Of a stretch of 64,000 nucleotides of DNA, positions 37,344 to 44,901 are shown piece by piece. The notes beneath the pieces were generated by a model. That model did not search any database. It was not told the origin of the DNA and was given only the letters and a program-made list of their open reading frames with translations. Position 1 is the stretch's first letter. Every line of letters starts with the position of its first letter. The position numbers were made by a program, and so were the translations under genes. This DNA is from Variovorax davisae (GTDB lineage Bacteria; Pseudomonadota; Gammaproteobacteria; Burkholderiales; Burkholderiaceae_C): assembly GCF_030316845.1 (NCBI RefSeq), contig NZ_JASZYS010000005.1:248001-312000 (forward strand), read 5' to 3'.

Positions 37344-38464
37344 GTCCTGATCCGGCCGTCGCCGGTGATCATCGACAGTTCGACGAACTTCGATGCCACG
37401 TGGTTGCGCGGCGAGAACGAGACCTCGAAGCCACCGAACTGCTGCCGGTCGATGCTCTCGAGGCCGGCGATCAGGCCCTCGCGCGTCGCCTTGCCGGGGG
37501 CCCGGCGCAGCCCCTCGGCCAGCACCTTGGCCGCGATGTAGCCTTCCAGGCTCGAGAAATTGGCCTTGGTGGCGCCGCCGCTCTTGCGCTGCGCCTCGTT
37601 GAACTCGCGCGTGATGGCATTCGCCGCGTTGTAGGGCGAGGGCACGACCTGCGTCACGACCACGCCGGCGCCGTCCTTGCCGAGCTCGTCCGCCAGCGCC
37701 TGCGTGCCGACGAAGGACACGTTGAAGAAGGTGCCGCCATAGCCCGCCTTGCGGGCCTCGCGGATGAAGGCGGCGCACGACTTGTAGGCGCTGACCTGGA
37801 CCACGGCGTCGGGCTTGGCGGCGGCGATGGTCTTCACCGCGGCGGCGACGTCGACCGAGTTGCGTTCGACCGTGGCGAGCGCGGTCGGCTTCAGGTCGAG
37901 TTGCGCCAGCGCCAGGGTCACGCCGTCGAGGCCGGCCTTGCCGTAGGCGTCGTTCTGGTAGAAGACCGCGATCTTCTTGAGGCCCAGGTGGGTGAGCTGC
38001 TTGACGATCAGCGCGGTCTCGTCGTTGTACGAGGCGCGCAGGTGGAAGACGTTCCTGTGGAAGGGCTCGCGCAGCGCCATCGCGCCAGTGAAGGGGGCGA
38101 TGAACGGCACCTTGGCGTTGACCGCCAGCGGCAGCGCCGCCAGGCTGGTCGGCGTGCCGATGTAGCCGAACAGCGCGAACGCCTCCTCGTCGATCAGCCT
38201 CTTGGTGTTGGCCGCGCAGCGCTCGGGCTCGTAGCCGTCGTCCAGGAACTTGATCTGGACGTCGCGATGGCCCGGCTGCGCGTTGTACTGGTCGAGGTAG
38301 AGCTTGGCGCCTTCGTAGAACTGGATGCCCAGCTGCGCGGCCGGCCCGCTGAAAGGGGCGGACTGGCCGAGGAGGATCGGCGTGTCGCTCTGCGCCCGCG
38401 CCGGCTGGAAGCCGGCCAGCGCCGCGGCGCCGGTGGCGATGGAAAAATGTCTGCGGCTGATCAT
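37340..38464 (-). CDS. ABC transporter substrate-binding protein (LivK-like), orphan
   Basis: This 374-residue periplasmic binding protein of the type I fold has a twin-arginine-like signal (MISRRHFSIATGAAALAGF) ending at PARAQ. It contains ILLGQSAPFSGPAAQLGIQF and the central FGYIGTPTSLAALPLAV. No permease or ATPase genes adjoin it; its receptor role would depend on components elsewhere, or it may act as a chemoreceptor partner. The ATG at 38464 is the family start. It is divergent from the molybdopterin oxidoreductase gene (73 bases). Confidence 0.9.
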   Translation of the reverse strand: MISRRHFSIATGAAALAGFQPARAQSDTPILLGQSAPFSGPAAQLGIQFYEGAKLYLDQYNAQPGHRDVQIKFLDDGYEPERCAANTKRLIDEEAFALFGYIGTPTSLAALPLAVNAKVPFIAPFTGAMALREPFHRNVFHLRASYNDETALIVKQLTHLGLKKIAVFYQNDAYGKAGLDGVTLALAQLDLKPTALATVERNSVDVAAAVKTIAAAKPDAVVQVSAYKSCAAFIREARKAGYGGTFFNVSFVGTQALADELGKDGAGVVVTQVVPSPYNAANAITREFNEAQRKSGGATKANFSSLEGYIAAKVLAEGLRRAPGKATREGLIAGLESIDRQQFGGFEVSFSPRNHVASKFVELSMITGDGRIRT

Positions 38465-38537
38465 CGTGAATACCCCTTTGCGCGTGTTCGCATCGTTCAA
38501 ACTAGACTTGCGGGTTGGTCTTCGCTCCGGTCGAACA

Positions 38538-40604
38538 ATGACTACCCCCACCCCCTCGAATTCAGCGTCCCAGGTGCTCGGCGCCTGTCCGCACGACTGC
38601 CCCGACACCTGCGCCCTCGTGACCACCGTGCAGGACGGCGTCGCCGTCAAGCTGCAAGGCAATCCCGAGCACCGGCACACCGCCGGCGTGCTCTGCACCA
38701 AGGTCTCGCGCTACATCGAGCGCAACGACCACCCCGAGCGCCTGGTCCAGCCGATGAAGCGCGCCGGCCCCAAGGGCAGCGGCCGCTTCGAGCCGGTGAG
38801 CTGGGACGCGGCGCTCGACGACATCGCCTCCCGCCTGAATGTATTGAAAGGTAACAATCCCGAAGGGATTCTCCCCTACAGTTACGCCGGAACCATGGGT
38901 CTTGTGCAGGGCGAGTCGATGGATCGTCGTTTTTTCCACAAGCTCGGCGCGTCGCTGCTGGACCGCACGATCTGCTCGACCGCGGGCGGTGAGGCTTTAA
39001 GTTTTACTTTGGGTGGCAAGGTGGGCATGCGGGTGGAATTCTTCGCCGAAGCGCGCCTGATCCTGATCTGGGGCAGCAACTCGATCGCCAGCAACCTGCA
39101 TTTCTGGCGCCATGCGCAGGCCGCGAAACGCGCCGGCGCCCGGCTGGTGTGCATCGATCCGCGCAAGACCGAGACCGCCGACAAGTGCGACGAGCACGTG
39201 GCGCTGCTGCCGGGCACCGACGGCGCGCTGGCAATGGCCCTGATGCACGAGCTGATCGTGAACGACTGGCTCGACCACGACTACATCGAGCGCCACACGC
39301 TCGGCTGGGACGCGCTGCGCGCGCGTGCGCTCCAATGGCCGCCGGCGCGCGCCGCCGCGGTCTGCGGCGTGCCGGAGGCGCAGATCGTGGCGCTGGCGCG
39401 CGCCTACGGCACCACCCGGCCGGCCGCGATCCGGCTCAACTACGGCATGCAGCGGGTGCGCGGCGGCGGCAATGCGGCGCGCGCCGTGGCCTGCCTGCCG
39501 GCGCTGGTCGGCGCCTGGCGCGAGCGGGCCGGCGGGCTGCTGCTGAGCAGTTCGGGCCAGTACCCCGTGAACCGGGCGGCCCTGCAGCGCCCCGACCTGC
39601 TGGCGGGGCGCCGGCCGCGCACCATCAACATGAGCACCATCGGCGACGCGCTGACCGACACGGCGAACCCGGTCGAGGCCCTGATCGTCTACAACAGCAA
39701 CCCGGTCGCGGTCGCGCCCGATTCCGGCAAGGTGTTGGCCGGCTTCGCGCGCGAGGATCTCTTCACGGTGGTGCTGGAGCAGTTCCAGACCGACACCGCC
39801 GACTACGCCGACTACCTGCTGCCGGCCACCACGCAGCTCGAGCACTGGGACATCCACACCAGCTACGGCCACACCGACGTGCTGCTGAACCAGCCGGCCG
39901 TCGCCCCGCGCGGCCAGGCCCGCAGCAACACCTGGGTATTCCGCGAACTGGCGCGCCGCATGGGCTTCGACGAGCCGTGCTTCTCCGACGACGATCAGGC
40001 CGTCTGCCGCAGCGCCTTCGCGCCCGAGGTGGTCGACTTCGGCGAATTGCAGGCGCGCGGCTTCGCGACGCTGAAGCTGCCGGACGCGCCCTTCGCCGAA
40101 GGCAATTTTCCGACCGCTTCGGGGCGCTGCGAGTTCTTCAGCGAGCGGCTGGCGGCGATGGGCCAGGACGGTTTGCCCGACCACCTGCCCAACCACGAGC
40201 CCTTCGGCAGCTCGACCGCGTTCCCGCTGGCGATGATCTCGCCGCCGGCGCGCAATTTCCTCAATTCGAGCTTCGTCAACGTGCGCAGCCTGCGCGCGAT
40301 CGAGGGCGAGCCGCTGCTCGAGATCCACGCCGCCGACGCGGCCGCGCGCGGCATCGCCGACGGCGCAACGGTGCGCATCTTCAACCAGCGCGGCGAGCAC
40401 CGCTGCCGCGCCGAGATCTCGCGCCGCGCCCGGCCCGGCGTGGTGCATGGCCTGGGCATCTGGTGGCGCAAGCTCGGGCTCGACGGCACCAACGTCAACC
40501 AGCTCACCAGCCAGCGGCTGACCGACATCGGGCGCGGGCCCACCTTCTACGACTGCCTGGTCGAGGTCGAAGCCGTCGCGGTTCCGGAGCCGGCCGCGTC
40601 ATGA
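38538..40604 (+). CDS. molybdopterin-dependent oxidoreductase (formate dehydrogenase/BisC-like) with 4Fe-4S motif
   Basis: This 688-residue Mo-bisMGD enzyme has the N-terminal cluster pattern CPHDCPDTC (Cys17, Cys21, Cys25) and Cys53 in GVLCTK, giving C-x3-C-x3-C-x27-C. The pterin-binding segments WGSNSIASNLHFW, VCIDPRKTETA and the C-terminal molydopterin-dinucleotide domain (LNSSFVNVRSLRAIEGEPLL) follow. There is no twin-arginine leader, so it is probably cytoplasmic. A patch at about 38840-39010 uses AT-rich codons unlike the rest. It overlaps the next gene by four bases. The physiological substrate is unknown. Confidence 0.9.
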   Translation: MTTPTPSNSASQVLGACPHDCPDTCALVTTVQDGVAVKLQGNPEHRHTAGVLCTKVSRYIERNDHPERLVQPMKRAGPKGSGRFEPVSWDAALDDIASRLNVLKGNNPEGILPYSYAGTMGLVQGESMDRRFFHKLGASLLDRTICSTAGGEALSFTLGGKVGMRVEFFAEARLILIWGSNSIASNLHFWRHAQAAKRAGARLVCIDPRKTETADKCDEHVALLPGTDGALAMALMHELIVNDWLDHDYIERHTLGWDALRARALQWPPARAAAVCGVPEAQIVALARAYGTTRPAAIRLNYGMQRVRGGGNAARAVACLPALVGAWRERAGGLLLSSSGQYPVNRAALQRPDLLAGRRPRTINMSTIGDALTDTANPVEALIVYNSNPVAVAPDSGKVLAGFAREDLFTVVLEQFQTDTADYADYLLPATTQLEHWDIHTSYGHTDVLLNQPAVAPRGQARSNTWVFRELARRMGFDEPCFSDDDQAVCRSAFAPEVVDFGELQARGFATLKLPDAPFAEGNFPTASGRCEFFSERLAAMGQDGLPDHLPNHEPFGSSTAFPLAMISPPARNFLNSSFVNVRSLRAIEGEPLLEIHAADAAARGIADGATVRIFNQRGEHRCRAEISRRARPGVVHGLGIWWRKLGLDGTNVNQLTSQRLTDIGRGPTFYDCLVEVEAVAVPEPAAS

Positions 40605-41737
40605 GGACTGGCAGGCGCGGCGCGACAGCGCTGGCGGGGATCGCCGCGGCGGCGCTGCTGGCGGGCTGCGCCGACCTCGGCTACTACTGGCAATCGGCCA
40701 GCGGGCACCTGGGCCTGATGCGCGCCGCCCGGCCGGTGCCCGAGTGGCTCGACGACCCGGCTGCGTCGGAGGCGCTCAAGACCAAGCTGGCGCTGACGCA
40801 GCGCATCCGCCAGTTCGCGGTGGCCGAACTCGGCCTGCCGGACAACGACAGCTACAAGTCCTATGCCGACCTGCACCGCAATGCGGCGCTGTGGAACGTG
40901 GTCGCCGCACCGCCGCACGCGCTGACTTTGAAGACCTGGTGCTTCCCGGTGGCCGGCTGCGTCGGCTACCGCGGCTACTACGACGAGACCGCCGCCAAGG
41001 CCGAGGCCGCCGCCCAGCAGTCGCAAGGCTTCGAAACCGCCGTCTACCCGGTGCCGGCGTACTCGACCCTGGGCTGGATGAACTGGGCCGGCGGCGATCC
41101 GCTGCTGTCCACCTTCATCGGCTATCCGGAAGGCGAGCTGGCCCGGCTGGTGTTCCACGAACTCGCACACCAGGTGTTGTACGTGCCCGATGACACCATG
41201 TTCAACGAGTCCTTCGCGACCGCGGTGGAGCGCATCGGCGGGGCGCGCTGGCTGCGCACGCAGGCCGGCGAGGCGGCGCGGCTCGACTACGCGCAGTTCG
41301 ATGGCCGCCGCCAGCAGTTCCGCGCGCTCACGGCCGAGACGCGGCGGGCGCTGGATGCGATCTACGGCTCGCCCGCGGCCAAGGCACAGGATTGGCCGAC
41401 GGTCGACGCCATGAAGGCCGACGCGATGGCCGATTTCCGGCAAGGCTATGCCAAGCTGCGCGCCGGCTGGGCCGGTCCGCGGCAAGCCGTCTACGACGGC
41501 TGGGTGGCGCGAGCCAACAACGCGATGTTCGGCGCCCAGGCCGCCTACGACGAACTGGTGCCGGGCTTCGAGGCCCTGTTCGAGCGCGAAGGCGAAGACT
41601 GGCCGCGCTTCTACGCGGCGGTCAAGCGGCTGGCCGAACTGCCCAAGGCGGAGCGCCGGCAGGCGCTGCGGACCGAGGCCGCGCCGGCGACGGCGGGCAA
41701 CCCGACAAATCAACAAGCAGGAGGCCGAGGTGGCTGA
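40601..41737 (+). CDS. putative zinc aminopeptidase, lipoprotein (COG4324-type)
   Basis: This 378-residue protein has a lipoprotein signal ending LLAGC and a zinc motif HELAH (about residues 186-190), with the third ligand Glu probably in FNESFATAVE about 20 residues on. This matches the family of predicted aminopeptidases conserved in Proteobacteria with no well-studied member. It is probably tethered in the periplasm. It overlaps the oxidoreductase gene by four bases and the PHA-system gene by eight bases. Confidence 0.85.
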   Translation: MRTGRRGATALAGIAAAALLAGCADLGYYWQSASGHLGLMRAARPVPEWLDDPAASEALKTKLALTQRIRQFAVAELGLPDNDSYKSYADLHRNAALWNVVAAPPHALTLKTWCFPVAGCVGYRGYYDETAAKAEAAAQQSQGFETAVYPVPAYSTLGWMNWAGGDPLLSTFIGYPEGELARLVFHELAHQVLYVPDDTMFNESFATAVERIGGARWLRTQAGEAARLDYAQFDGRRQQFRALTAETRRALDAIYGSPAAKAQDWPTVDAMKADAMADFRQGYAKLRAGWAGPRQAVYDGWVARANNAMFGAQAAYDELVPGFEALFEREGEDWPRFYAAVKRLAELPKAERRQALRTEAAPATAGNPTNQQAGGRGG

Positions 41738-42032
41738 CATCGTGATCGAACGCGCCCACACACTCGGCCTGGCCGGTGCCCGGGAGGTCGCGCGCCGCTG
41801 GATGCGCAAGGCCGAAGAGGCCTACGGCCTGGACTGCCGCTATGTCGAAGGCGCGGACGGCGACCAGGCGGAATTCAGCCGCGACGGCGTCGATGGACGG
41901 GTCGAGGTCGGCGCCGACCGCCTCCGGCTCGAGGCCACGCTGGGCTTCCTGTTCGGGGCGTTCAGCGAACAGATCGAGCAGCGGCTGGCGAGCAGCCTCG
42001 ACGATTTGCTGGCCGGCGCTGCACCGGCCTGA
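41730..42032 (+). CDS. polyhydroxyalkanoic acid system family protein (PHA_gran_rgn)
   Basis: This 100-residue protein matches the PHA-system family often seen near PHA metabolism genes: IVIERAHTLGLAGAREVARRW, then an alternating charged beta region ending ATLGFLFGAFSEQIEQRL. The GTG start at 41730 is supported by AGGAGG at 41719-41724 and lies inside the end of the aminopeptidase gene. Its role in PHA granule biology is inferred from family association. Confidence 0.85.
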   Translation: MADIVIERAHTLGLAGAREVARRWMRKAEEAYGLDCRYVEGADGDQAEFSRDGVDGRVEVGADRLRLEATLGFLFGAFSEQIEQRLASSLDDLLAGAAPA

Positions 42033-42040
42033 GGCGCCGC

Positions 42041-42295
42041 TCAGCGCAGCGATTCGATCAGGTCGACGTACTGCTGCTTGGCCTCGTCGGCGCTCAATCC
42101 CTTGCGCGCGGTCCAGGCGTCCCACTTGGCGCGCGCCACGATGTCGCTGAAGCTGGGCTTCTTCTCGCCGTTGTCGCCCGCCGTCGCCTGCTTGAACAGG
42201 CCGTAGATCTTCAGCAGGGTGGGGTTGTCCGGGCGCTCGGCGAGCAGCTTGGAGTTGGCTTGGGCGGATTCGAACAGGGCGTTCAGGTCGGACAT
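42041..42295 (-). CDS. acyl-CoA-binding protein
   Basis: This 84-residue ACBP has the four-helix family pattern: KLLAERPDNPTLLKIYGLFK, then KPSFSDIVARAKWDAW. It binds medium and long acyl-CoA esters in the cytoplasm and could link fatty-acid or PHA metabolism. It converges on the PHA-system gene with an eight-base gap. Such eukaryote-like ACBPs are common in Burkholderiales. Confidence 0.92.
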   Translation of the reverse strand: MSDLNALFESAQANSKLLAERPDNPTLLKIYGLFKQATAGDNGEKKPSFSDIVARAKWDAWTARKGLSADEAKQQYVDLIESLR

Positions 42296-42357
42296 GAAAG
42301 ATGGATGCAGGATGAGGAACGAAGCGCGATCTTAAGTGACGGCGCCGTTAAGTTAAG

Positions 42358-43185
42358 TCAATCGATCAAGCCGGCCCGCGCGAGTTCGACGTCGAGCCGC
42401 TCCCGGGCGTCGGCCGGTTCGAGGTGGGCCGCCCGCTCGTAGAGCCGGGTGGCTTCGGGCATGCATGAATCGCCGTGCAGCATCAGCAGCCCGCGGGCGT
42501 ATTCGATCAGCGCACTGGCCGAGCGGGGGTTGAGCTGCAGCCCGCGCTCGAACAGGGAGACGGCGGCGTCGGCGCGCACGCCGTAGGTCATGCGGCCCAC
42601 CAGCGAGCCAACCTTGTCGATCACCTCGGCGTGGAAGGCCGCGAGCGCCACGTGGGCATCGGCGTGCTGCGGCCGCAGCTCGATCAGGTGCTCGAGCGCG
42701 CCCTTGACCTTGGTCCCGAGGCCCTGGGCCAGGGCCCGCGCCACGCTGATGCCCTGGCTGTAGCGCCCCAGCGCGTAGGCCTGCCAGTACAGGGCCTGGC
42801 AATGGTCCGGGTCGGACGCGATCTGGGCGGTGGCGCGCTCGGCCACCTGCTTGAACAGCGCCTGCCGCACGGACTCCCGCGGCTCGAGGTAGTTGGCGTA
42901 GATCGCCGTCGCCTGGTTGGCGAGCGCCAGGCCTTCGGGCGCGTGCGCCAGCCCGAGCGCGGCGGCGCGCTCGAAATCCCCGCTGTGGTAGAGCGCCCAG
43001 CCCTCGGCCAGCGGTCCCTGCGGTGGCGGCAGCTCCTGTCCGACGTGCAGCCGCGGCCAGTGCAGGTGCAGGTCGGAGACGTTGAAGCGGGGCCCGTCGC
43101 GGTAGGGCAGCCGGGTCCATTGCCCCACCGCGTCGGGATCCCGGGGCGAAAGCAGCGAAAGCGGGTCGGGTGGGGGAGGATTCAT
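42358..43185 (-). CDS. tetratricopeptide-type repeat protein
   Basis: This 275-residue protein has helical TPR-like repeats across most of the chain (for example EGWALYHSGDFERAAALGLA, QALYWQAYALGRYSQGIS and AVSLFERGLQLNPRSASAL). The N-terminus is Pro-rich (MNPPPPDPLSLLSP). No enzyme motif or signal peptide is visible. It probably scaffolds protein contacts. The ATG at 43185 lacks a strong ribosome-binding site. It lies 15 bases downstream of the TetR gene on the same strand. Confidence 0.8.
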   Translation of the reverse strand: MNPPPPDPLSLLSPRDPDAVGQWTRLPYRDGPRFNVSDLHLHWPRLHVGQELPPPQGPLAEGWALYHSGDFERAAALGLAHAPEGLALANQATAIYANYLEPRESVRQALFKQVAERATAQIASDPDHCQALYWQAYALGRYSQGISVARALAQGLGTKVKGALEHLIELRPQHADAHVALAAFHAEVIDKVGSLVGRMTYGVRADAAVSLFERGLQLNPRSASALIEYARGLLMLHGDSCMPEATRLYERAAHLEPADARERLDVELARAGLID

Positions 43186-43200
43186 TCGCAATATGAGGTG

Positions 43201-43875
43201 TCAGGCCATCGCGGATTGATCTTCGCCAGCATAAGCGCTGCTGAGGGCCAGCAGGTGGCGGCGTTGCTCGGTGGCGAGATAAGGCGCCAGCAGGTGCAGG
43301 GTGTGGTGGGCGCCGCGCATCAGCGCCCCCTGGGCGTGGGCCGGCTCCAGGGCCTCGCGCGGGTTGCGCACGTATTCGTAGCTGAGCCAGTAGGTCAGCA
43401 CCACCACCATGCTCTGCGCCAGGGTGTCGACTTCCCGGGCGTCGATGTCGAGGTGGCCGGCGCGGCCCAAGCCGGCGATCAGGGCCCGGATGGCACGGGC
43501 CTTGTTCTTGAGCACCAGCTGGAACTGGGTTTCGAGATGGCGGTTCTTGCTGAGCAGGTCGTTCAGGTCGCGGTAGAGGAAGCGGTAGCGCCAGATCAGC
43601 TCGAACAGGCTGTGCATGAAGAACCAGGCGTCTTCGACGTCGTGCACGCCTTCGCTGGCGTGCAGCAGTTCGAGCAGCTCGGTCTCGTAGCCCTCGTAGA
43701 GCCGGTTGATCAGCTCGTCCTTGGCGGGGTAGTGGTAGTAGAGATTGCCGGGGCTGATGTTGAGCTCGCCGGCGACCAGGGTGGTGGAGACGTTCGGTTC
43801 CCCGAACCGGTTGAACAGGTCAAGTGCGGCTTCGAGGATGCGTTGCGCAGTGCGGCGTGGCGCTTTCTTGGCCAT
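43201..43875 (-). CDS. TetR-family transcriptional regulator
   Basis: This 224-residue regulator has the N-terminal helix-turn-helix RILEAALDLFNRFGEPNV, then VAGELNISPGNLYYHYPAKD, and a C-terminal domain of the bacterial TetR_C_7 kind (FMHSLFELIWRYRFLYRDLN). Its neighbours are the phasin gene upstream and the TPR gene downstream. The closeness to phasin and other PHA genes makes control of PHA or lipid metabolism plausible, but this is inference. Confidence 0.9.
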   Translation of the reverse strand: MAKKAPRRTAQRILEAALDLFNRFGEPNVSTTLVAGELNISPGNLYYHYPAKDELINRLYEGYETELLELLHASEGVHDVEDAWFFMHSLFELIWRYRFLYRDLNDLLSKNRHLETQFQLVLKNKARAIRALIAGLGRAGHLDIDAREVDTLAQSMVVVLTYWLSYEYVRNPREALEPAHAQGALMRGAHHTLHLLAPYLATEQRRHLLALSSAYAGEDQSAMA

Positions 43876-43970
43876 GTCGTAGCCCCGGTTTGTCTCGTGG
43901 GGAGCACTCTAGCGCAAGTCCGCGAAAGTGGGGGGCGCCGCGAGGGCGCTCAGCGTCCGGTCAGGGCGCC

Positions 43971-44441
43971 TCAGCCGGCGCCGCCCGGCTTGTGCCGCTG
44001 CGAAGGCTTGGCCGGCTCCGAGGTCTTGCGCGCGGCGGTCTTGCGGGGCGCGGCGGCGCTGCCCTGGTGCTTGAGCTGCGCCTCTAGCGCCTCGACCCGG
44101 GCCCGCAGGGCCGCCACCTCGTCGGCCGACGGCACGCCGAGCTTTTCGAGGGCGCGGGCGACCCGCTCCTCGAAGATGTTCTCCAGCTTGCCCCAGCTGC
44201 CCGCGGCCTTGGTGCCGAACTCGCTGGCGAAGCCGGCCATCCGGGCCTGCGCCTGGGCCAGGGTTTCCTCCGCCGCCTGCTGGGTCTTCTTCTGCACGCC
44301 AGCCCCGTCCTTGACGAGCGCTTCGAAGGCCTTGCTGCCTTCCTGCTGCATCTTGGCGAAGGCGCCGAGGCCGGCCAGCCAGATCTGCTGGGCGGAGTCC
44401 TTGATGCGGTCGGAGGGTTTGTCGTCGTCGGAGGTCGGCAT
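43971..44441 (-). CDS. phasin-type PHA granule-associated protein (PhaI/PhaF-like)
   Basis: This 156-residue protein has the phasin-like amphipathic helical part (about residues 10-125), including QQIWLAGLGAFAKMQQEGSK and EERVARALEKLGVPSADEV, then a leucine-zipper-like ALRARVEALEAQL. A Lys/Ala/Pro-rich tail (TAARKTSEPAKPSQRHK) resembles the basic histone-like tail of PhaF but is short. It would coat PHA granules and may touch DNA. The ATG at 44441 has AGGAAG upstream. Confidence 0.9.
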   Translation of the reverse strand: MPTSDDDKPSDRIKDSAQQIWLAGLGAFAKMQQEGSKAFEALVKDGAGVQKKTQQAAEETLAQAQARMAGFASEFGTKAAGSWGKLENIFEERVARALEKLGVPSADEVAALRARVEALEAQLKHQGSAAAPRKTAARKTSEPAKPSQRHKPGGAG

Positions 44442-44901
44442 GGGTCTTCCTTGGGGATGAGTATCGACTCTAGCTTGGCGCGCCAGAACCGGTGTAGAGG
44501 CCGCGTTCTATATATATCCTCTTTGGCTCCTAGCTCAGGCACGGCCGCGCAGCGTCTGGTTCGAGGTGGCGCCACGAGACAGCGCGAATCCGCCCAAATC
44601 GCCATCGGAGCTTCCTTCGGGCTCGTTTCGCTTTGAGCCGCTGCTGCCTCAGCTCTCGCTTGAGTTGACGTGAAAAGCATCCGTTAAGATTTAAAAGCCG
44701 GCCACTAAACAATTGCCGGCGGGAAAAATCCGTACCCTGAAAAATCGGGTTAACAAGATAAAACTTTAGATCTATCCCAATTGAAAGCAGGTGTTTCAAA
44801 ATATCGCGACAACAACGCGCTCGTGACGATCGATGAATGGTATGGCGGCAATTCAAGCCATGAATGTTGATGCATAACTAAAAAACAGTGAGGTGTGACC
44901 A
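44442..44901. other. intergenic boundary between backbone and polysaccharide locus
   Basis: These 460 bases contain no gene I can support. They are visibly AT-richer from about 44640. They contain GCCGGC at 44697-44702 and 44715-44720 (a hairpin with T-rich sequence after it on the minus strand), and GAGGTG at 44890-44895 as the ribosome-binding site of the next gene. A TATATATA stretch lies near 44509-44516, upstream of phasin. No tRNA, integrase or direct repeat was found. Confidence 0.6.

Noticed and set aside
44541..44580. tRNA-like GGTTCGAGG sequence that could mark an island attachment site
   Set aside because: The flanking bases do not form a T-arm or acceptor stem, so it is not a tRNA or a clear tRNA remnant.
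44665..44690. TTGACG and TAAGAT as a promoter for the FkbM gene
   Set aside because: The spacer is only 14 bases, too short for a normal sigma-70 promoter, and the site is over 200 bases from the gene.
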